The translations under genes were made by a program, and so were the position numbers. The notes beneath the pieces were generated by a model. It did no database searches. It was not told the origin of the DNA and saw only the letters and a program-made list of their open reading frames with translations. This document shows positions 14,370 through 19,260 of a DNA stretch of 19,260 bases, piece by piece (positions within the stretch are counted from its first letter, which is position 1; each line of letters begins with the position of its first letter). The stretch is from Corynebacterium sp. (GTDB lineage Bacteria; Actinomycetota; Actinomycetes; Mycobacteriales; Mycobacteriaceae): NCBI RefSeq assembly GCF_030530965.1, contig NZ_JAUMTY010000022.1, forward strand, positions 1-19,260, in the 5' to 3' direction.

Positions 14370-16418
14370 GTGGCCGAAAATGCTGCCGAAAATAACACAA
14401 GGCACGACTACGACGCCTCATCGATCACCATTCTCGAGGGGCTCGAAGCCGTCCGCAAGCGACCCGGAATGTACATCGGCTCGACCGGAGAAAGAGGCCT
14501 ACACCACCTCGTGTGGGAGGTTGTCGATAACTCCGTCGATGAAGCCATGGCCGGGTACGCCACGCATGTCGATGTCACCATTATGAAAGATGGGGGCATC
14601 GAAGTTGTCGACGACGGACGTGGCATCCCCGTTTCGATGCACCCCTCGGGAGCACCCACCGTCCAAGTGGTCATGACGCAACTCCACGCCGGCGGTAAGT
14701 TCGACAACGACTCGTACGCTGTGTCCGGTGGTCTGCACGGCGTCGGTATTTCCGTCGTCAATGCCCTGTCCACCCGGGTTGAAGCGGAAATCAAACGTGA
14801 TGGTTACCGCTGGTACCAGAACTTCACCGACGCGATTCCCGACGAACTAGTCCAAGGCAAAAAAGCCCGCGGAACAGGGACGACCATCCGATTCTGGCCG
14901 GACCCGGATGTTTTCGAGACAACCGAGTTTAAGTTCGAGACGATTGCTCGGCGTCTGCAGGAGATGGCGTTCCTTAATAAGGGCCTCTACATCACGCTGA
15001 CCGACAAGCGAAGCCAGGCAACCGAGACACCCGAGGATGCCGACGACACTGTCGAGGAAGCTGCTGCGGCGAAATCCGCTGAGGAAGCAGCTGCCGATGC
15101 CGAGCAGAAAGCCAAGAAGCCCAAAGAGCGGACGGAGACGTTCCATTACCCCGACGGGTTAAAGGACTACGTTGCCTCCATCAACAAGACCAAGACCGCG
15201 ATACACCCGACGATCATCACGTTCGACGCCAAGGGTGATGAGCACGAGGTCGAGGTCGCGCTGCAGTGGAACTCTGGCTACGCCCAGAGCGTCCACACCT
15301 TTGCCAACACCATTAACACCATTGAAGGCGGAACCCACGAGGAAGGTTTCCGCGCCGCGTTGACGTCGTTAATGAATAGGTACGCGCGCGAGCACAAGCT
15401 ACTCAAGGACAAAGAACCTAACTTGAGTGGCGACGATTGCCGCGAAGGACTCGCTGCCGTCATCTCTGTTCGGGTGGCCGACCCGCAGTTCGAGGGCCAG
15501 ACGAAGACGAAACTGGGAAACACCGAGGTCAAGAGCTTCGTCCAGAAGCAGGTCTTTGAGAACGTCAGCCACTGGTTTGAATCAAACCCGGCCGAAGCGA
15601 AGATTATTGTCAACAAAGCGGTGTCGTCTTCGCAGGCGCGAGTGGCGGCTCGCAAGGCTCGTGACTTGGTCCGTCGTAAGTCCGCAACGGATTTGGGCGG
15701 CTTGCCAGGTAAGTTAGCCGATTGCCGATCCAAAGACCCGACGCTCTCTGAGCTTTACATTGTGGAGGGTGATTCCGCTGGTGGTTCGGCTAAATCGGGC
15801 CGTGATTCGATGTACCAAGCCATTCTTCCTCTTCGAGGGAAGATTCTGAACGTCGAGAAGGCGCGGCTGGATCGCGTGCTGAAGAACAATGAGGTTCAGG
15901 CGATCATCACCGCATTGGGCACCGGAATTCACGACGAGTTCGACATCAAGAAACTGCGCTATCACAAGATCATCCTGATGGCCGATGCTGATGTTGACGG
16001 TTCGCACATCGCGACCCTCCTGCTGACCCTGCTTTTCCGGTTTATGCGTCCGCTGGTGGAAGAGGGCCACGTTTATCTGGCGCAGCCACCGCTGTACAAG
16101 CTGAAGTGGGGCAAAGGTGCTCCCGGCTTCGCCTATTCCGACGCGGAACGTGATGAACTGTTGGCGGAAGGCCTGGAGCAAGGCCGGAAGATCAACAAAG
16201 ACGACGGCATCCAGCGGTACAAGGGCTTGGGCGAGATGAACCCCAAGGAGCTGTGGGAAACGACGATGGATCCCTCAATCCGGATTCTTCGTCAGGTGCA
16301 GTTGGAGGATGCGGCTAAGGCCGACGAGATTTTCTCGGTCCTCATGGGTGACGACGTCATCGCCCGCCGCAGTTTCATTACGCGTAACGCGAAGGATGTT
16401 CGTTTCTTGGATATTTAG
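14370..16418 (+). CDS. gyrB: DNA gyrase subunit B
   Basis: GyrB is the ATPase subunit of type II topoisomerase gyrase, which introduces negative supercoils with GyrA; it is the target of aminocoumarins. The start is GTG at 14370, with AAGGAG about 12 nt upstream; length 682 aa. The GHKL ATPase motifs are VVDNSVDEAMAGYA (51-64), DDGRGIPV (81-88) and GGLHGVGISVVNALS (120-134). The TOPRIM domain has EGDSAGGSAKSGRD (466-479) and DADVDGSHI (539-547). QRYKGLGEMNP (615-625) and RSFITRNAKDVRFLDI at the end are typical. An acidic Ala/Glu-rich insertion lies at about 214-255, just before TETFHYPDGLKDYV. gyrA is not within the window. Confidence 0.98.
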   Translation: MAENAAENNTRHDYDASSITILEGLEAVRKRPGMYIGSTGERGLHHLVWEVVDNSVDEAMAGYATHVDVTIMKDGGIEVVDDGRGIPVSMHPSGAPTVQVVMTQLHAGGKFDNDSYAVSGGLHGVGISVVNALSTRVEAEIKRDGYRWYQNFTDAIPDELVQGKKARGTGTTIRFWPDPDVFETTEFKFETIARRLQEMAFLNKGLYITLTDKRSQATETPEDADDTVEEAAAAKSAEEAAADAEQKAKKPKERTETFHYPDGLKDYVASINKTKTAIHPTIITFDAKGDEHEVEVALQWNSGYAQSVHTFANTINTIEGGTHEEGFRAALTSLMNRYAREHKLLKDKEPNLSGDDCREGLAAVISVRVADPQFEGQTKTKLGNTEVKSFVQKQVFENVSHWFESNPAEAKIIVNKAVSSSQARVAARKARDLVRRKSATDLGGLPGKLADCRSKDPTLSELYIVEGDSAGGSAKSGRDSMYQAILPLRGKILNVEKARLDRVLKNNEVQAIITALGTGIHDEFDIKKLRYHKIILMADADVDGSHIATLLLTLLFRFMRPLVEEGHVYLAQPPLYKLKWGKGAPGFAYSDAERDELLAEGLEQGRKINKDDGIQRYKGLGEMNPKELWETTMDPSIRILRQVQLEDAAKADEIFSVLMGDDVIARRSFITRNAKDVRFLDI

Positions 16419-16462
16419 TCCGTGGGTCGGACTCGGCTCCGGAAATGAAAATATCGACTTTT

Positions 16463-16491
16463 AAGCGGCTGATTGTAATGATCAGCCGCTT
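16463..16491 (+). terminator. Rho-independent terminator downstream of gyrB
   Basis: An 11-bp perfect stem AAGCGGCTGAT/ATCAGCCGCTT surrounds a 7-nt loop, followed by TTGGTCTATTT. The T-run is interrupted, so strength is uncertain, but position (45 bp past the stop) and stem quality are good. Confidence 0.8.
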
Positions 16492-16569
16492 TGGTCTATT
16501 TAAGTCAGTGTGACGAAATAATTTACGGGGTGGTTTCGTGGGTTTCGGTCGGGTGGGGGTGGTGTCGAA

Positions 16570-16585
16570 TGTTTCACGTGAAACA
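16570..16585. other. parS site 5 (perfect)
   Basis: Perfect TGTTTCACGTGAAACA in the gap between the gyrB terminator and the permease gene. Confidence 0.97.
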
Positions 16586-16733
16586 TTGACGGGGAGAGGG
16601 TGTGGGGAAGTGGCCTCTGTTCAAGATCTCAATATGAGACCTCTAGTCAGTTCAACGTCGTCGAGGTGGTTAACTTATGGGAGCGAGAAACTACTGGTTG
16701 CCACCACGTAGTTCTTGCGTGGAAACGGAATAA

Positions 16734-16749
16734 TGTTTCACGTGAAACA
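16734..16749. other. parS site 6 (perfect)
   Basis: Perfect TGTTTCACGTGAAACA, 62 bp upstream of the permease start codon and 164 bp from site 5, start to start. ParB bound or spreading here could affect permease transcription. Confidence 0.97.
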
Positions 16750-16811
16750 TCGTCCATTCGCTGGATGAAATTCAAGCAAGTCTACTGCGTAACGGTAAAG
16801 GATTTTTATGT

Positions 16812-18236
16812 ATGGGCAGTAACGCAAAAACAGAAACGTCATCATCCGGTGATAAAGGATTAAAAAGGGGACTGAGTGCTCGGCACGTTCACTTCATCGC
16901 CCTAGGATCTGCGATTGGTACAGGTCTGTTTTATGGCTCGGCTGATGCCATTCAGTCAGCGGGGCCTGCCGTGCTTTTGGTTTATCTCCTGGGCGGCGCG
17001 GTGGTGTATTTCATGTTGCGCGCCCTAGGTGAAATGGCAGTGCGAATGCCTGTGTCAGGATCTTTCGCCGAATATTGCCGCATCTTTCTCGGTCCGTGGT
17101 CGGGGTACATCACAGGGTGGATGTACGCGTTCGAAATGGTGATCGTGTGCCTTGCGGACCTGACCGCTATCGGAACGTATATGAGATTCTGGTTCCCCGA
17201 CTCGCCCCAATGGGTATGGGTGGCGGTGACCTTACTCATTGTCGGTGCCGTAAATATCACAAGTTCACGGCTCTTCGGGGAGTTAGAATTCGGCCTCACC
17301 ATCATCAAGGTATCCGCCGTGGTAGCCATGATCGCCGGTGGCGCAATCATCCTAATCTTCGGTTTAGGCAACCATGCTGATTCCGGCGTTCACAACTTGT
17401 GGTCGCATGGCGGGTTTTTCCCTCATGGGCCGTGGGGAATGGCTATGGCCCTCGTGGTCGTCATGTTCGCATTCGGTGGTTCAGAGATCATCGGGGTAAC
17501 AGCCGGCGACGCAGAAGATCCCGCAAAAACAATTCCGAAGGCCATTCACTCGGTCCCGATACGTATTTTGCTGTTTTACGTGTTGGCCATCGCGGTGATT
17601 GTCACCATTAACCCGTGGTCCTCGATCAATGGCGAGTCGTCACCGTTCGTACAGATTTTCAATGATCTTGGTGTGAATTGGGCCGCGGCGCTGCTCAACG
17701 TCGTGGTTATCACCGCAGCATTGTCTGCCATTAACTCAGATCTCTTCGGCGCAGGCCGTGTTGTTCACGGAATGGCAGCCGAAGGATTGGCTCCGCGTTC
17801 CTTTGCTCGTACATCAGCCAAGGGCGTTCCCATCTTTACGACGACGGTCATGCTCGGAGTTCTAGTCATAGGTGTGGTCATCAACTTCTTGATTCCGGAG
17901 CGCGTGTTCCTCGTGATCGCTGCACTAGCGACCTTCGCGACGGTCTTTGTGTGGCTCATGATTTTATTGGCCCACCTCGCCAGCCGGACGGGGGACCAAG
18001 CACCATCCAACAAAGATCTGATCTATCCGGTTCCGCTGTGGCCATGGGGTCAATACTTTGCCCTCGCGATGGTCGTTATCACGATTATCATGATGATGTT
18101 CTCGGACGATACACGGCTAGCTCTGGTCGTAGGTGTCGCGTGGACGGCCTTAATGAGCGTTGTGTGGGTAGTTCGAGGTCGGCAAACGTATGAGGATTAT
18201 CTCGCCACACGTGGTGCGGAGAAGTCTCACGCTTAA
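16812..18236 (+). CDS. Amino-acid permease, AAT family (ProY/HutT-like)
   Basis: This is a 474-aa integral membrane transporter of the APC superfamily, with the overall layout of amino-acid/proton symporters. The start is ATG at 16812 with AAAGGA 9 nt upstream. GLSARHVHFIALGSAIGTG precedes LFYGSADAIQSAGPAVLL, closely resembling E. coli ProY (cryptic proline permease) and HutT-type histidine permeases. FAFGGSEIIGVTAGDAEDP (219-237) is the conserved helix 6 region of this family. About 12 hydrophobic segments are visible. Proline or histidine are plausible substrates; the sequence alone does not decide. It stands alone between a terminator upstream and a bidirectional terminator downstream. Its position next to gyrB, inside the parS cluster, is not part of the conserved core order and may be clade-specific. 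Confidence 0.93.
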   Translation: MGSNAKTETSSSGDKGLKRGLSARHVHFIALGSAIGTGLFYGSADAIQSAGPAVLLVYLLGGAVVYFMLRALGEMAVRMPVSGSFAEYCRIFLGPWSGYITGWMYAFEMVIVCLADLTAIGTYMRFWFPDSPQWVWVAVTLLIVGAVNITSSRLFGELEFGLTIIKVSAVVAMIAGGAIILIFGLGNHADSGVHNLWSHGGFFPHGPWGMAMALVVVMFAFGGSEIIGVTAGDAEDPAKTIPKAIHSVPIRILLFYVLAIAVIVTINPWSSINGESSPFVQIFNDLGVNWAAALLNVVVITAALSAINSDLFGAGRVVHGMAAEGLAPRSFARTSAKGVPIFTTTVMLGVLVIGVVINFLIPERVFLVIAALATFATVFVWLMILLAHLASRTGDQAPSNKDLIYPVPLWPWGQYFALAMVVITIIMMMFSDDTRLALVVGVAWTALMSVVWVVRGRQTYEDYLATRGAEKSHA

Positions 18237-18356
18237 CACGTTGGGGCGCCGGATTCTCTCTGATTTCACATCGCCCCCGACGTCGAGGCCGGCCGACGCA
18301 GCCAGCGTCGGCACTCATGGTTGTCACGTCCTCCCACCGAGCCGAGCAGAAGCAAA

Positions 18357-18372
18357 TGTTTCACGTGAAACA
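18357..18372. other. parS site 7 (perfect)
   Basis: Perfect TGTTTCACGTGAAACA downstream of the permease, the furthest right parS in the window. Confidence 0.97.
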
Positions 18373-18429
18373 TCGCCGGGTCTGGAGAGTCTGCGGACTC
18401 CATCTCGCTCCACAGGAATAACTACATAA

Positions 18430-18475
18430 AAAGAACCCAGCCGATCCAGAACGGAACCGGCTGGGTTTTAAATTT
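18430..18475. terminator. Bidirectional Rho-independent terminator
   Basis: A 10-bp stem AACCCAGCCG (18434-18443) and CGGCTGGGTT (18458-18467), with further TCC/GGA pairing inside the loop. An A-rich run precedes it and TTTTAAATTTT follows it, so both strands give a hairpin plus T-rich tail. It lies between convergent genes and can serve both. Confidence 0.88.
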
Positions 18476-18589
18476 TCCGACGCTCATAAACACTGTGACG
18501 TCTATAGAGACCCTAGCCCCCACACAGTGCCCATTTTATCAACGCCAGCTTTAGCAACGTCGGTTGTGAACCGAAGCGGAAAAATACTC

Positions 18590-19036
18590 TTAAGAAGCGT
18601 GCTTCTCGATAATGTCACCGAGGTCGGGGAGTCCCTTCTCAACAATCCCTTCGAGTTTCCCACGGAACGTTTTGTAGATTTTCTGAGCACCTGAGTTATT
18701 AATGCTCTCCATGCGCTCGTCGCTTAGGTCGGCTAAATCCTTCGTGACTTCATCCGACCGCGTCTCCAGGTACTTACCAAAGCCACCTTCCCGCTTACCA
18801 TTTTGGTAGGCCTGCCAGTAAGGGTTCAGGCGATCAGCAAGGTGAGGCAAAAGACGATCGGTCATGTCTTTGACCAGATTGGGCCGGGCTTTGACGGCGC
18901 CGCTGAATGCCGTCTTAATCGCTTTACCGGACAGCCCGGAAAGATTGTTGATGGAGTTCTCGGTGGATTCCGCCAGGTCAGAGACCACGGGCTCCCGAGT
19001 GCCATCCTTCGTCAAAATATCGGAAAGTTCAGACAT
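18590..19036 (-). CDS. Conserved small actinobacterial protein (DUF6918-like)
   Basis: A 148-aa soluble protein with no signal peptide or membrane segment. The start is ATG at 19036 (MSELSDILTKDGTREPVV); an alternative TTG 30 nt upstream adds a hydrophobic tail that looks artefactual. Ribosome-binding site is weak (TAGAG). It resembles a family of small, helical actinobacterial proteins of unknown function that begin MSELxDxLxKDxxR, continue with GLSGxAIKTA and have NPYW in the middle; I recall this as DUF6918 and cannot confirm it here. Pattern: repeated amphipathic helices, charged, with DLSDERMESI (102-111) and a conserved end LPDLGDIIEK. Divergently transcribed from the M18 aminopeptidase gene. 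Function unknown. Confidence 0.72.
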   Translation of the reverse strand: MSELSDILTKDGTREPVVSDLAESTENSINNLSGLSGKAIKTAFSGAVKARPNLVKDMTDRLLPHLADRLNPYWQAYQNGKREGGFGKYLETRSDEVTKDLADLSDERMESINNSGAQKIYKTFRGKLEGIVEKGLPDLGDIIEKHAS

Positions 19037-19151
19037 AGGCTCTAAGATTAGCCAAAAAACCGTCAAGTTGTGGCATCGCGTTAAACGGGGAGGTCAACCT
19101 CGGCTGCACAGATGAACCTACGCGTCTAGCGCGCGTGGTCACCCTCGGGCT

Positions 19152-19157
19152 TATGAT
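19152..19157 (+). promoter_or_regulatory. Candidate -10 element for the M18 aminopeptidase gene (leaderless geometry)
   Basis: TATGAT ends 6 nt before the ATG at 19164 and no ribosome-binding sequence lies upstream of the ATG, so transcription may start at the A of the start codon. The -35 region is not consensus. Inference from spacing. Confidence 0.4.
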
Positions 19158-19163
19158 CGTCAT

Positions 19164-19260
19164 ATGTCTTCATCCCACTCAGACCAGTACATCGACGCCT
19201 ACATGAATTTCATGGATCAATCGCCGACGAGCTACCACGCGGTTGCGGTGATGGCCGACG
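19164..19260 (+). CDS. M18-family aminopeptidase, N-terminal fragment
   Basis: The first 32 codons of a gene that continues past the window end. The protein begins MSSSHSDQYIDAYMNFMD and continues with QSPTSYHAVAVMAD; a short helix followed by SPTxYHAV is characteristic of the N-terminus of M18 metallo-aminopeptidases (aspartyl aminopeptidase, ApeB/DAP type). These are zinc enzymes that remove N-terminal acidic residues, cytoplasmic in bacteria. No metal ligands are visible because they lie beyond the window. Start choice: ATG 19164 has no ribosome-binding site, but a -10-like hexamer is placed for a leaderless message. Confidence 0.75.
   Translation, partial: MSSSHSDQYIDAYMNFMDQSPTSYHAVAVMAD

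Larger units (their letters stand above)
16492..16811. promoter_or_regulatory. Permease upstream region with two parS
   Basis: This 320-bp stretch contains parS sites 5 and 6 and should hold the permease promoter, which I cannot place with confidence. The ribosome-binding site AAAGGA lies at 16797-16802, 9 nt before the permease ATG. No riboswitch-like structure was recognised. Confidence 0.4.
18237..18589. other. Convergent-gene gap with parS and terminator
   Basis: A 353-bp gap between the permease and the leftward small gene. It holds parS site 7 and a bidirectional terminator. I see no gene: an overlapping 79-codon frame covers the parS and has no ribosome-binding site or recognisable protein. 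Confidence 0.7.

Noticed and set aside
16600..16863. 87-codon plus-strand frame across parS site 6
   Set aside because: Overlaps the permease start, crosses parS, and has no recognisable protein.
1..19260. CRISPR array, transposon, prophage or tRNA genes
   Set aside because: No spaced repeats, inverted terminal repeats with transposase, phage genes or cloverleaf-like sequences were seen.

Overview
This window is the chromosome replication-origin region of an actinobacterium, most likely a Corynebacterium. The evidence is the gene order, reading leftward from the origin rpmH, rnpA, yidD, yidC, jag, rsmG, parA, parB and a GNAT-like gene, and rightward dnaA, dnaN, recF, a DUF721 gene (dciA) and gyrB. 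It is backed by dense DnaA boxes, palindromic parS sites and actinobacterial protein signatures. A placement near the C. kroppenstedtii group is only a guess.

Left arm (1-7497, minus strand): a GNAT-like gene cut by the window edge; parB; a 312-bp spacer with one parS; parA; rsmG; jag (khpB); a Rho-independent terminator; yidC; yidD; rnpA; a roughly 250-bp spacer with structured repeats; and rpmH (47 codons). The terminator at 4938-4965 separates the yidC side from jag-rsmG-parA-parB, so the segregation genes probably have their own promoter upstream of jag.

Origin (7498-10951): about 980 bp of non-coding DNA before dnaA carries a first cluster of DnaA boxes. The 658-bp dnaA-dnaN gap carries the denser cluster, with six perfect boxes, and is the best oriC candidate.

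Right arm (10952-19260): dnaN, recF and dciA run close together, with recF and dciA overlapping. gyrB follows with its own promoter-like sequence and a strong terminator. Beyond it lie a ProY-like amino-acid permease, a bidirectional terminator, a small convergent actinobacterial gene (DUF6918-like), and the start of an M18 aminopeptidase gene.

Seven parS sites (six perfect, one with a single mismatch) flank the origin: four on the left arm and three on the right. Three of the left ones lie inside genes (rsmG, jag, yidD) and are translated. The window therefore combines initiation (DnaA, DnaN, RecF, DciA, GyrB), origin segregation (ParA, ParB, parS) and basic RNA, ribosome and membrane-insertion functions (RnpA, L34, YidC, YidD, KhpB, RsmG). 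I see no transposon, prophage, CRISPR array or defence system. The region is mostly conserved core DNA, and the notable points are in its fine structure.
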